A stretch of DNA of 64,000 nt from Phocoena phocoena (taxonomy: Eukaryota > Chordata > Mammalia > Artiodactyla > Phocoenidae): assembly GCF_963924675.1 (NCBI RefSeq), contig NC_089224.1:62419464-62483463 (forward strand). Direction: 5' to 3'. Numbering within the stretch: the first letter of the stretch is position 1; each line of letters begins with the position of its first letter. Under the pieces are notes generated by a model. That model was given only the letters and a program-made list of their open reading frames with translations, had not been told where the DNA came from and did not search any database. Positions 11,505 to 21,684 of this stretch are shown piece after piece. Position numbers and translations under genes: made by a program.

Positions 11505-11713
11505 GAACCATGCCGTTCCATATAGTCGCTAGCCACATGTGGCTATTTAAATTTACATTAGATGAAATTAAATAACATTTAAAATTCACTCCTCAGTGAC
11601 ACTATTCACATTTAAAGTGTTCACGAGCCACATGTGCCTATTGGCCGTTGAATCGGACAGTGTAGATATAGTACATTTCTGGCATCACAGAAAGTTCTAT
11701 CGATAGCGCTATC
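11505..11713 (-). mobile_element. Non-autonomous hAT-like DNA transposon
   Basis: Carries 'tagccacatgtggctattt', a T/A-rich centre, 'actcctcagtgacac', then 'agccacatgtgcctattgg' and 'ggacagtgtagatata', ending 'cagaaagttctatcgatagcgc'. This is the reverse of a common mammalian short element whose ends read cagtgctgtccaatag. The name is not recalled with certainty. A related, longer copy lies at 27664-27992. Confidence 0.7.
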
Positions 11714-12284
11714 TTACAAGCTATTTCCAAGGATCCTCACCAGTATTAGTTATTGCTTTCTTTTCTTTTTTTTTTTTTAAAGGCTTGTTTTCTAGCAGCC
11801 GAGGCATCAGGGCAAATGCTTTGCAATATCTCATTATCACTGTCTGTTAGAAAGACACAGACGTGTTCTGCTGGGCGGGACCATCTCTTGTTAGACATGG
11901 CGTTTTGTGAAGGTTTATGTAATGGATGTTGAGTAATGTATCAGGTGATTGAAAATGATTTTCCAGAAGGTATAACAATGTAAAATTCAAGTAGATAACC
12001 TTTATCAGGCATTTCTGATCTAAGTCAAGTGTGTATTGTTAAATATTAATTCCATTAAGGTGTGTCAGCAGGGAATTAAGATATGTGACCCAAATATATT
12101 TCTTTCTAGTAATTGAGTGTAATAGGGAACTAGTGTTTAGTGGATCTCAACTGGGGGTGGGGCAGGATGGAGGGAGGAGGGGGAGGGTCGAAATGACCTA
12201 GGGAGCTCTTTCTTGCAAAATTCATAGGATGCCACCACATAAGGTTTCTCAGGATGGTGAGCTGGGTGGTGAGTAAGGAGCGTC
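11714..12284. other. Single-copy DNA, no gene seen
   Basis: Includes a T tract at about 11768-11779. No recognisable exon or repeat. Confidence 0.4.
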
Positions 12285-12300
12285 TTGCACATGTATATTT

Positions 12301-12578
12301 TTTTTTTTTTTTTTTTGGCTGCGTTGGGTCTTCGTTTCTGTGCGAGGGCTTTCTCTAGTTGTGGCAAGCGGGGGCCACTCTTCATTGCGGTGCGTGGGCC
12401 TCTCACTGTCGTGGCCTCTCTTGTTGCGGAGCACAGGCTCCAGACGCGCAGGCTCAGTAGTTGTGGCTCACGGGCCTAGTTGCTCCGCAGCATGTGGGAT
12501 CTTCCCGGACCAGGGCTCGAACCCGTGGCCCCTGCATTCGCAGGCAGATTCTCAACCACTGCGCCACCAGGGAAGCCC
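12301..12578 (-). mobile_element. CHR-1-like SINE (long form), minus strand
   Basis: On the minus strand it starts ggcttccctggtggcgcag with internal box A and box B (ggttcgagccc), and ends with the longer tail region (plus-strand 'ggctgcgttgggtcttcg') and a poly-A tail. The tail region is absent from CHR-2, so this is the older, longer CHR form. The 16-bp target duplication ttgcacatgtatattt is perfect at 12285-12300 and 12579-12594. SINEs of this type derive from a tRNA and move by L1 enzymes. Long frames in it are not genes. Confidence 0.93.
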
Positions 12579-12594
12579 TTGCACATGTATATTT

Positions 12595-13290
12595 TGAAAA
12601 AGTTCCCCATGTAATTCCAGTCTAACCAATCCAGTGTATTGTTTAGAGATATGAAAAGGAAAATTTTGTGTCTCTTCCACTGTGTGATGGGGTGATAGTG
12701 GGGGTAGGTCGGTGTGACTTAAAAAAGACACCTGGTCCCCGCCTCCAGATGTGATTCCATACACTTGGGTGGGCCCAGATATCCACTCAGTTCTCTCTCA
12801 CTGTATTTCTTTCCAGCGACCTCTGGCCATGCCCGTCTTCCCTTCCCCGTAGGTCATTTAGAATGATCAACTGGGTTTAGAACAACTGCCTTAGGCATTT
12901 CTTTCCACGATCAGGTGTGTCTAGCAAGCTTTTGCAAGTGATCACAATCTCTTCTTGGACGCCTTTTCTGATCAGGGCCTGAAACGATGCTGTTGATCAA
13001 AGGAGGTGTCCCGTGCACAGAGGATGCACTGGCCAGAGAGGACACTCAGCTGAAGAAATCCAGGAGCCCTTTTCCCCAGAGAGATGGGGAAAAAATATTC
13101 TCCAAAGGGACCTGATCAAGCCTTTGGATAACTGTTTAGGTTGAGCCTTCAGATTTTGGTCATAGAGCTTGGCTCATTTTGTTAATATTAGGAGGCTGTT
13201 GCTGTAGAGAAGCCTCGCGACAGTCCAATCCCATTGACAGCTAGGTCTGCTGATGGATGGAAAACTTCACTGTTCTTCCCCTAACCCTCA
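12595..13290. other. Single-copy DNA, no gene seen
   Basis: No repeat is recognised. Nothing here looks like an exon. Confidence 0.4.
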
Positions 13291-13420
13291 TTTTTTTTTT
13301 TTTTTTTTTGGTTAGATAAGAAGTGATTTATTAGAATAGGACGCTTGTGAGGCTTACAAGCAAGCGGGCGAGAGGGTGCTGACCTGAGAAGTTGATGGGC
13401 TACATAAAGTAGAATTTCAT
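13291..13420 (-). pseudogene. Possible processed pseudogene 3' end (retrocopy)
   Basis: A 19-bp T tract (13291-13309) is followed 18 nt later by TTTATT (13327-13332), which is AATAAA on the minus strand at normal distance from a poly-A tail. The adjoining sequence is single-copy in appearance and fits none of the L1, SINE or LTR tails seen here. This is what a 5'-truncated retrotransposed mRNA would look like. I cannot name the parent gene. The right edge is a guess and no target-site duplication was found. An unrelated T-rich tract with chance AATAAA is the main alternative. Confidence 0.35.
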
Positions 13421-14102
13421 ACTGTATTTTCAAGGCATATCAGCCTTGAATGGATTTGTTTGTTTTTCAGTTTTGTGGGGTTTTGGGGGTTTTTTTTTTC
13501 CTGTTAATGGATTTAGAATATCTCTACTATGTTCTGTATTTTCTTCATCCCTGGTTTCAGATTTTCTTCTGGTAGAGATCCAGTTTTCCCTGACATGTAA
13601 AATGCTGGTTACCTTGGGATTTTCAAAGTATAAGGTGGCATTTGTCTCATTGGGAAACTATCCAAAACATAATAAAGTCCTTTTGGTGGCATGTTGTACA
13701 ATATATTATATAAGCAAAAATAGCCTACCTCCTCTAGCAAATGTCCAGCCCTAGCTTCCTACTTCTGTTTAGGACTACAGAATCTGTTTGTAGTGAAGGT
13801 GACAAGAAGGGATACAGCTCTGAGGAGACTGGGGCAGGTTGTATATCAGTAGTTTAGGTTCCTTCTCTAAAAACTCTGTGTGACTGTTTCTCCTTTGAGT
13901 CTCTCTGTGCTTTGGATATCAGAGGTGTGAAATGCCCTAGGATTCTGCAAGCCAGTTAGGGTTTGTCTTCTCTAGATTATCTGACTAGAGGGGAAGGAGA
14001 AGCTTAAAGCCATGTATAGTTTTGGCTTAAAAAATTTAGCAGTCTTTCAAAAGGAAAGAAGGAAAGGAGAAGGAACTTTAGAGTGACCCACTGGAGACTG
14101 TA
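13421..14102. other. Single-copy DNA, no gene seen
   Basis: A 102-codon plus-strand frame (13446-13754) is rich in Phe, Gly and Leu from T/G tracts and has no recognisable domain. No repeat is recognised. Confidence 0.4.
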
Positions 14103-14200
14103 TCATTCATTAACAAATACAGAGTGTCTGTTACGTGCCAGACACTGTGGTACAGCGTGCTGGTGTGGCATGATAAAAAGATGTGTTTGGTCTTTGTCCT
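14103..14200 (-). mobile_element. L2 LINE 3' end remnant, minus strand
   Basis: 'cattcattaacaaatacagagtgtc' and 'gtgccagacactgtgg' match the reverse complement of the L2 terminus. Confidence 0.55.
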
Positions 14201-14289
14201 GGTTCCTGGCACCTAAAATCCTTGGAATTTCCAGTGATAGGAGTGTCTTTTGTATTTCTAATGAGGTGACTATAGATGGGGTACTTAGA

Positions 14290-14930
14290 AAGCTTCAGGG
14301 TGGGGGCTGGTCCCCAGAGGAACCAACCATGTGACTACAGCAGTAGAACTTCAGTCCCACCTCTAGCCTCTGGGAAAGAGAGAGGGACTGGGGATCCAGT
14401 TCAAGCACTACTGACCAAAGATTTAGTAAATTTAGAAGCTTCCAGGTTGGTGAACACGTTGATGTGCTGGGAGGGTGTGCCCTTGAAAAGAGTGTGGAAG
14501 CTCTGTGCCCTACTTACTCCTGTACCTTGCCCTATGCATCTCTTCCATTTGGCTGTTCCTGAGTTGTACTCTTGATAATAAAACTGTAAGAGAAAGTAGA
14601 GAGCTTCCCTGAGCTGTGAGTTGTTCTAGCAAATTACTGAACCTGAGTAGGGGTTGTGGGTACCTCCAGATTTATAGTCGGCTGGGCAGAAGTGAAGGTC
14701 GTCTGGGGACCCCATTTGTAGCTGGTGTCTGAAGTGGGACTGAGCCCTTACCTTCTGGGGTCTGTGCTAACTCTGGGTAGTTAATGTCACACTGAATTAA
14801 ATTATTGGGTACCCAGTCGGTGTCAGAGAATTGGAAAATTGGTGTTGGAATGACACAGCTGGGGATAAAACGGTGAAAAAGAGCAGACATTTTCTGCTCT
14901 TACAAAATTTACAAATATTTCTATGAGTTT
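14290..14930 (+). mobile_element. Ancient LTR-type element, family unresolved
   Basis: The blocks 'gcttccaggttggtgaacac', 'gtgctgggagggtgtgccc', 'ccttgccctatgcatctctt', 'ttcctgagttgtactctt' and 'ataataaaact' (polyadenylation signal), then 'ctagcaaattactgaacc', 'gtctgaagtgggactgagcc' and 'cagtcggtgtcagagaattgg', are a recurrent mammalian repeat with LTR-like organisation. I recall the consensus but not its name. A 99-codon frame inside (14276-14575) is not a gene. Confidence 0.5.
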
Positions 14931-14949
14931 GTTGGGTTATGTAGCACTC

Positions 14950-15428
14950 TGCTGTATGTCATCCAGTTGCCCCTCCAGATCTACTCACCCTGGTCTTTAC
15001 AGGCTGACTCTTATGGACCACGTCAGTGGGCACCCTGTTCTGTCTCTGGTTGAATTTGATCAGTGGAGAGCCCTGGCAGAACACTGAAGGGAGCAGGGTG
15101 AGTGAAGTCAGGGTACTTATCCTCCTTACTCCGTCCTTGTGGGGACACCTTGGCAAGGTCCCTAGATGGAACACCACTACTCTTTTCAAGGCAGTCTTCT
15201 CTATATGGCTTTCTTTTTCAAGGTTCTGACAACCCCTCCTCCTTGTCTCCTTGTACCTAGGGTTGGTAACAGTGGTTCAGCTCCCAACCCCAGATTATTG
15301 CCCACAATTCCTTGTGGTTTTATTTCAACCTGAGTACACCTTTGTAAAAAGTTCCTTGGTAAATAAGCCTTTGAATTATCTAATTGGAGTATTCCATCTT
15401 ATGGGGAACCTGACTAATACAAGCACTG
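14950..15428 (+). mobile_element. Ancient interspersed repeat, possibly LTR-derived
   Basis: Blocks 'gtgggcaccctgttctgtc', 'tacctagggttggtaacag', 'ttccttgtggttttatttc', 'cacctttgtaaaaagttcc' and an end 'gggaacctgactaatacaa' resemble an old mammalian repeat that ends in '...gggaccctgactgatac'. Class uncertain. Confidence 0.4.
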
Positions 15429-15577
15429 TCCATTTAAATGTGGGATTGATGCTTGCCAAGTATGTTGATTTTTGTTTTGATATAGTTGATGCTACTATAT
15501 TAATGTAATATAGCCAGCTGCTTCTTAAGAAGGTCGCCCTGTCATTGCTTCTTAGTGATGGTAAAATCATATCATAG

Positions 15578-15800
15578 GGATTCCCTGGTGGCGCAGTGGT
15601 TGAGAGTCTGCCTGCCGATGCAGGGGACACGGGTTCGTGCCCCGGTCCGGGAAGATCCCACGTGCCGCGGAGCGGCTGGGCCCGTGAGCCATGGCCGCTG
15701 AGCCTGCACGTCCGGAGCCTGTGCTCTGCAACGGGAGAGGCCACAGCAGTGAGAGGCCCGCGTACCGCAAAAAAAAAAAAAAAAGAAAAGAAAAAAAAAT
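15578..15800 (+). mobile_element. CHR-2 SINE, plus strand
   Basis: Full-length short form: head 'ttccctggtggcgcagtgg' (box A), 'gggttcgtgcccc' (box B), 'gccgcggagcggctgg', 'ccatggccgctgagcc' and 'agaggcccgcgtaccgc' before an A-rich tail. The target duplication aaatcatatcatag (15564-15577) is repeated at 15807-15820 with one change. The head has ggatt instead of ggctt. Long antisense frames here are SINE read-through. Confidence 0.95.
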
Positions 15801-15820
15801 TTTTTTAAATCATATCGTAG

Positions 15821-16634
15821 ACTAGAATGCTTATCTTCGTATTTCCTTTGGCAGGAGAGTATACATTCAATGAGTTAAAGAGAAGGGGAACTAGCACATC
15901 AGTTCTGTTTTATAGCATTTAGAATTGCAATTTCAGTTGCCAAAATTCTCTTCTTACCAATTATGATTCTGGCATTAATACTATGTTCCAGGCTTTGAAG
16001 GTTCATTAATAGCCTGGGATTTATACCAAGATGATAATACTGATGTGAGGTCAATGAAGGTTGCTCAAAGTCATTGTTATTAACTGGTTTATTGGTGAGA
16101 TGGAACAGGATAGTAGCACCCAGTTCAATAGGTGTGCCTGAAACATATTTTCTTTCATGATAAACACTAGAAAGAAAGAGGAAGAGGGGGAGAGAACACC
16201 CAGACATGAGTTGTGAAGAGAGCACAGAATGTGTGCTTTTATTGTTTACAGAGCTTCTGCCATGGGGAACCCTGTCATGAAACTTACATTTGTTATTGCT
16301 CTTTCCGTCTAAACCCACCCCAGCACCTCCTTGGAATCTGTTATAAGCCAGTTTTTTCAAATGATGAATTTCCTGTAGAAATGGATGAACTTATCCATTT
16401 GTAGCCTTTCATCAGAGTTACTTTGACCCTCCTTTCTTCCTTATTTTGCTTCCCAAAGTCATTACTGAAATATAAATTAGGATGGCCAGACAGGATTATC
16501 AACGATGGTGTCCGTTTGTCTGTAATCCATTGTTCTGTAGACAAGAGGGAAAGCCTTTCTCAGAAGATGGTACATGTTTACGTCTCAGAAGAACTAGTGA
16601 GAGACTGTATTCATCCTTAACCATTAACCACTAG
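15821..16634. other. Single-copy DNA with long unexplained minus-strand frame
   Basis: No repeat is recognised over most of it. A 153-codon minus-strand frame spans 15899-16360, the longest outside mobile elements apart from the SINE- and L1-derived frames. It has no recognised domain, no splice context and no clear ATG, so I do not call it a gene. Confidence 0.35.
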
Positions 16635-16729
16635 AGATAGAAGCAATTTCAAAGGTCATCTGCCCCCTAATGCTATAGGTGAGGAAACTGCGACCCAGAG
16701 ATATTAGAAGACTTAACCAAGAACACAGC
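16635..16729 (-). mobile_element. MIR/L3-like SINE remnant, split by an LTR
   Basis: 'aggtgaggaaactgcgaccc' and 'aagacttaaccaagaacacag' match the reverse of the MIR-type core ('gatgaggaaactgaggc...ggtcacacag'). The MLT1 LTR sits directly in the acacagc motif. Confidence 0.55.
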
Positions 16730-17153
16730 TGTATTAGTTTGCCAGGGCTCTGTAACAAAGTACCGCAGACTGGGTGGCTAAAACAACAGAAATTTATTGT
16801 CTCCCAGTTCTGGAGGCTAGAAGTCCAAAACCAAGGTGTTGGCAGGGTTGGTTTCTTCTGAGGCCTGTGAGGGAAGGACCTGTTCCAGGCCTTATCTCTC
16901 CTTGGCTTATCAATGGCCATCTTCTCCCTGTGTCTGTTCTCATCATATTCCCACTTAGGTGTGTCTGTGTCCAAGTTTCCTCTTCTTAGAAGTCCACTAG
17001 TCATATTGGATTAGGACTTACCCTCATGACCTCCTTTTAACTTGATTACCTCCATAAAGACCCTGTCTCCAAGAGAAAGTTGCATTTTAAGGTGCTGGGG
17101 GTTAGGACTGCAACATACGAATTGGGTGGAGGGACACAATTCAACTCAGAACA
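16730..17153 (+). mobile_element. MLT1 (ERVL-MaLR) solo LTR
   Basis: Near-complete consensus: start 'tgtattagtttgccagggctc', 'accgcagactgggtggctaaa', 'agttctggaggctagaagtc', 'aaggtgttggcagggttgg', 'cttcttagaagtccac', 'attggattaggacttac', 'gggacacaattcaactcag' and terminal CA at 17153. The flanks acagc (16725-16729) and atagc (17154-17158) are a 5-bp target duplication with one change. It is a solo LTR with no coding region. The 126-codon antisense frame in this area is not a gene. Confidence 0.93.
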
Positions 17154-17320
17154 ATAGCTGACTAGAATTTTGGTCTTCTGATGCCCTTGTTAGGTTTTTT
17201 CCCCTACTACACCGTGTGCCTTTTAATATTCTTGTTCCCTTGGACACACAGAAGACCATTTTCTTTTTCACAGAGGTAGGATACAGGGATGTGATTAGGA
17301 CCTCATATTTCACTGCCGAG
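17154..17320. other. Spacer after the MLT1 LTR
   Basis: Begins with the probable continuation of the MIR-like element (agctgactag). Otherwise single-copy and nothing recognised. Confidence 0.4.
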
Positions 17321-17367
17321 GGGATTGGGGAACTAAGATCCCGCCAGCTGTGCAGTGCAGCCGAAAA
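17321..17367 (+). mobile_element. Old CHR-family SINE fragment
   Basis: 'ttggggaactaagatcccgc' followed by 'gctgtgcagtgcagccgaaaa' is the middle and end of an older CHR/CHRL-type SINE ('ggggaactaagatcccgcatgcc...'). It is a remnant of fewer than 50 bp beside the CHR-2 insertion at 17398. Confidence 0.65.
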
Positions 17368-17397
17368 CTGACCATAGTCTTTAAAAATCACAGCGGA

Positions 17398-17591
17398 GGC
17401 TTCCCTGGTGGCGCAGTGGTTGAGAGTCCGCCTGCCGATGCAGGGGACGCGGGTTCGTGCCCCGGTCCGGGAGGATCCCACATGCCGCGGAGCGGTTGGG
17501 CCCGTGAGCCATGGCCGCTGGGCCTGCGCGTCTGTGCTCCGCAACGGGAGAGGCCACAGCAGTGAGAGGCCCGCGTACTGCAAAAAAAAAA
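17398..17591 (+). mobile_element. CHR-2 SINE, plus strand
   Basis: Short-form CHR-2 with box A and box B intact. It lacks a few bases ('ccggagcc' region) compared with the other copies, so the tail half is shorter. The 15-bp target duplication aaaaatcacagcgga is perfect at 17383-17397 and 17592-17606, a sign of a fairly recent insertion. Confidence 0.95.
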
Positions 17592-17606
17592 AAAAATCAC
17601 AGCGGA

Positions 17607-18469
17607 TTACATAGTCACCGTCTTTAATTTATTAATAAGTATTCTAAAATAATGGGTTTTGGTTCCTTTCCCTCTGGTTTCCTTTTCTAGATGGTGTGAA
17701 CAGGTATCATTTCTGTGGTCTAGTGTGCTCATTTTGAAGGAGGGAAACCTGATGATCAGAGAAATACCATGATCAGCCCAAGCACACACGTGCAGTCTCC
17801 GCTAGACTAATGTGCTTTTCACCCAGGACAGCAGCTGCGACGTAGAACTTGGGAACCGTGGACTAAGTGGCATTTCTAACTATCTGCTGACATCCACTAG
17901 GGGTACTCATAAAATGGCACGGGGCCTACTTAACCAACTCATACACTGTGTCTCTTGGTACTTAAAAGAGGTAGTAGTTTCTAGGATTTCCCCTCTGTGC
18001 CCCTTCCCCTAGCAGTTTCCCAAAGCTTATCTCTTGCATCACCAGCCTTTCAACATACACCAAGGGAGAAATTTCAGTGGTTAGAGAAATTCGAAAGATG
18101 CCACACACCGCATCCCTCTTGTAGCTACTCATCATGCATTCTGGAATACAGAAGGCTTTGCAATGTCTTTCAAGAAGAAGCACTGAACGTCCTTTAATCA
18201 GGTGTATCCAGAGTCATCTGATTAGGGAACCATTTGTCCATGTAAACCTGTAATTTGCAAGCAACACATTTTGAGAAATCCTGTCTAAAACTTGCATAAG
18301 TTGAAGAGATATATACATTGGGAAAGAATTTAGAATAAATGTATAGGAAATAGAGCAAGAGATCTCTCTCTAGATACTTGTGTGACAATTCTTAGAATCT
18401 CCACCAAATATTCCTTATGGCTGATAAGCAGGGGTGGAATACTAAGCTGGACTGGCCAGGTTTTTCACT
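17607..18469. other. Single-copy DNA, no gene seen
   Basis: No repeat recognised. Several 60-75-codon frames on both strands with no recognisable domain. Confidence 0.4.
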
Positions 18470-18485
18470 CATTAGGATCTTTCTT

Positions 18486-18704
18486 TTTTGTTTTTTTTTT
18501 TTTTGTTTTTTTGCGGTACGCGGGCCTCTCACTGTTGTGGCCTCTCCCGTTGCGGAGCACAGGCTCCGGACGCGCAGGCTCAGCGGCCATGGCTCACGGG
18601 CCCAGCCGCTCCGCGGCACGTGGGATCTTCCAGGACCGGGGCACGAACCCGTGTCCCCTGCATAGGCAGGCGGACTCTCAACCACTGCGCCACCAGGGAA
18701 GCCC
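18486..18704 (-). mobile_element. CHR-2 SINE, minus strand
   Basis: Complete CHR-2 in reverse (T-rich tail first, then 'gcggtacgcgggcctctcac' to 'ccaccagggaagcccc'). The 16-bp target duplication cattaggatctttctt is perfect at 18470-18485 and 18705-18720. The long frames across it (97-127 codons) are products of the SINE's CpG-rich body. Confidence 0.95.
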
Positions 18705-18720
18705 CATTAGGATCTTTCTT

Positions 18721-20199
18721 AATTGTGAGGGTGTGGGTGACTGTTTTTTGTGTATATGTATGTGAGCGAAATGGGGAGAGAGAGGGAGAGTGTGTGTGTG
18801 TCCCGGAGAATCCGATGGCTTAAAAAAGAAAAAAAAGTACTGGGCTCACAATCAGAAGGCCCGATATGTTTCGGCCTTTGTCATGGATGTGAGATGTGAC
18901 ATCTCCTCCACTAGTGAGTATGGGTGTTATTGCACAAACCCCATCCCTCTGTCACAAGGCAGGCCTTTAGTACCCAGCGGACCTCCCTGTACACTGGCGA
19001 TCTCAGCAAATACTGTCTGAAGGTGAAGAGGGAGAGGTTGTCAGGCTGATGACGTAACGTCTAAGCGTTTGGGTCACCGCAGGGGGAGCAGAGTGTTTGG
19101 TCCACAGGGCTGTCATTCCTGAGGGAGATAGGAATGGGTTGTCTAACACCCTACAGCAACCATGCAGTGCAGCCTGATGGGCCATGCAGGATGCTGGTAG
19201 TTAGATGCTCCTGTAACGAAGACCCTCTGGTTTTGAATAACAGACACTATCGTTGAGCCAGCTTAAGAAAATATATTGGGTAGATATTTCAGCATCTGAT
19301 GGAATTTAAACACCTGGAACAGCCAAAGCTTCAGAAACTTCAGAAGCATGATGGCTCGAGGCACCTGCTTTTCACTCTCGGTTTATGTGAGCCTCAGCTC
19401 TAATTTTGGGTGAAATGTCCACTCCAGGCCATTCAGTTATGATATATCGGTTTGTTCGGCAGAGTGTGGCAACACCTTGATCTCACGGAAAATGGGTCTT
19501 TTTCTCCAGCCCCAGGGGATGCAGTGTGACAATATAAACCAGTCACCGTGATCTCACTGCCCTGTGTCAGGAACTGGTCTAGGGGTGGCCTTGTGACCCA
19601 GTACTAAGGTAGGAGACGGAAATAGAAGGGGGCTGGATATGGATTCTGGAGAAGCTTTTATTTTCCCGATAAGAAGGAACAACAAATCCACAAGGCACGG
19701 CTCTTTCTCCCTTTGCTTTTCCCCTTCTTTGGAGTTCAGACGTGATGCCTGGTGGTGCCACAGTCATCTTGTGAGTGTGATGTGACAAGCACCAGATGAA
19801 AGTTGTGTGCTAGGAGCAGGGATGTTAAAGGAGGGAGAGCCAAGATGTCTTTACAGTAGGGCTGCCACCCTGACACCGGGCCCAACACCTCCTGATTTGT
19901 TCTCGAGAAAAATGATAACCCCTCCGTTGGAACTACAGTGCACTACGATAGGTTGTTGCTATTTTTGACTTTGCAGCCAAAATCATTCCTAAAATATAGA
20001 TGTCGGGAGCCAATCCCTATGGATCAGAGAGTGATTCTCAGATCTTTAATGGGGGAGAGGACAGAGGATGGCTCATGAACTGGGGAGAGGTGTCTGTGAA
20101 AGCTCCCCCGGAGCCGTGAATTCTTACCACTGCTACACAGCACGGAGAGGGGAGCCCTCTTTGGGCTGGTCCACACCTGTCCTAGATGGAATTAACTCA
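18721..20199. other. Mostly single-copy; possible old LTR-like sequence 19200-19860
   Basis: 18721-19200 has a short TG tract near 18791-18801 and nothing else. Between about 19200 and 19860, 'aaatgtccactccaggccattcag', 'gacaatataaaccagtcaccgtg' and 'catcttgtgagtgtgatgtgaca' resemble parts of an old LTR-type repeat I cannot name. No gene. Confidence 0.35.
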
Positions 20200-20560
20200 T
20201 TAACTAATGCATTCATTTTGCTAATTTTTTATTGATCCCTTATTATCTGCTAGATATTTTTCTAGGTGTTGAGAGCAGGTTGGAGAAGACACAGGAGATG
20301 TTGGTTCTCATTAACGTTTTACAGGGGAAATAGACAATAAACCAGAAAAATAAATGAACAGAATCATTCCAGATAATGAGAAGTGCTATATGAAATATAA
20401 AATGGAGTGTTGTGATAGAGAGTTTGGGAGGGTGTGTGCATAGAAGGCTTAAGAAAGCGATACTGGAAATAAAACTTGAATTGCAGAAAGGAGCCAGCTG
20501 TGTGAGACCCGGGGGCCAGGCTTTTCAGAAGGGAACAGCCAGTGCAGAGGCCCTTAGGCA
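20200..20560 (-). mobile_element. L2 LINE 3' end, minus strand
   Basis: Reverse-complement L2: 'cattcattttgctaattttt', 'ttctaggtgttgagagcag', 'gacaataaaccagaaaaat', 'gagaagtgctatatgaa', then 'gaacagccagtgcagaggcc' near 20536. The order fits the L2 3' end read backwards. Confidence 0.65.
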
Positions 20561-21387
20561 GGGATGAGCACGGCGTGCTAGAGGCACAGACTGAATTATT
20601 AATGGGCGTCCAGTGCACGGTGATTCGGGAGGCCACCCGTGCTCATCTCATTGTGACCGCACTGGCCACTCAGCTTGCGGGCATTATGATGGATCTCCAG
20701 GTTGCTGACAGGGCTCCATGCTGCATAGGTGACTGTTCCTATCATCTGCTTCAGGCTGGGATGGGATGGCTGGGGGAGGGTCCATGTAACAGACTGTGAT
20801 CAGAGTGACTGATCACGCCCTTTCCCTGTGAGAATGGACCCATCGTTCTCAGCCACAGCACGTAGGCTCCCCAGGGGGCTGGCTTCCCCTGGAATGGGTC
20901 AACCCTATTCTGGAGGGGCTGGCAAAGCATTCACCTGGCACACAGCTGCTTCAGGACCACACTCCAGTCACTCCCTCAAGTTACATTTGCCACATTTGAC
21001 GTGTCTGCCTGTGGAAAGACCTGGCTCTGGCTCCCAGCCTGCTATGCCTGGTCATACCCAGCATCGTTTTCAAGTGATACTTATCAGTGAAGCAGTCACA
21101 TGAGATCATAGGGCTAGAAGCTCCCTCAAAGGTCGTCCTGTCCTGCATTCCTCATGTATCTGGCATTACCCAGAACAAAAGTGCTGGAATGCCACCACCC
21201 CCATTTCTAGCAGGTTGCCTGCTAAACCAGATACCCACCTGGTTCCGGTGCAGAATCCAGTTCTCTTTAACACGTAAACTTGGGGGCAATGAATTATATC
21301 TTGGAGCTGTTAGATTTTCCCATGGACCCTAGGCATGTGTTCACCGTAAGAGGGTAAGGTGGTCCGCAAGTAGCCAAACTACCATTT
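20561..21387. other. Single-copy DNA, no gene seen
   Basis: Relatively GC-rich. Four plus-strand frames of 80-90 codons lie here, but they do not share a frame or splice context and show no recognisable domain. Confidence 0.4.
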
Positions 21388-21402
21388 AAAAACTCTGGTT
21401 CT

Positions 21403-21627
21403 GGGCTTCCCTGGTGGCACAGTGGTTGAGAGTCTGCCTGCCGATGCAGGGGACACGGGTTCGTGCCCCACTCCGGGAAGATCCCACATGCCGCAGAGCG
21501 GCTGGGCCCGTGAGCCATGGCCGCTGAGCCTGTGCGTCCGGAGCCTGTGCTCCGCAACGGGAGAGGCCACAACAGTGAGAGGCCCACGTACCACAAAAAA
21601 GAAAAAAAGAAAAAAAAAAAAAAACCA
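21403..21627 (+). mobile_element. CHR-2 SINE, plus strand
   Basis: Head 'gggcttccctggtggcac', box B 'gggttcgtgccccactcc', body to 'gaggcccacgtaccac', then an interrupted A tail (aaaaaagaaaaaaagaaaa...). The 14-bp target duplication aaaaactctggttc is at 21388-21401 and 21628-21641. Long frames on both strands (up to 129 codons) are read-through of the SINE. Confidence 0.95.
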
Positions 21628-21684
21628 AAAAACTCTGGTTCACTTCTCCTAGTTCTGGGATGAGACAAATCACACAGTATCAAA

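Noticed and set aside
15578..15800. Possible tRNA gene (box A and box B present)
   Set aside because: The boxes belong to the tRNA-derived head of CHR-2. There is no foldable tRNA cloverleaf and the same text occurs in every copy.
18382..18823. Overlapping long open frames (97-127 codons) on both strands; the same pattern at 15376-15808, 17146-17614, 21294-21683, 23298-23767, 46074-46490 and 49019-49348
   Set aside because: All read through CHR SINE bodies, which are GC-rich and free of stops in several frames. Near-identical peptide strings recur at each copy, which identifies a repeat and not a gene family.
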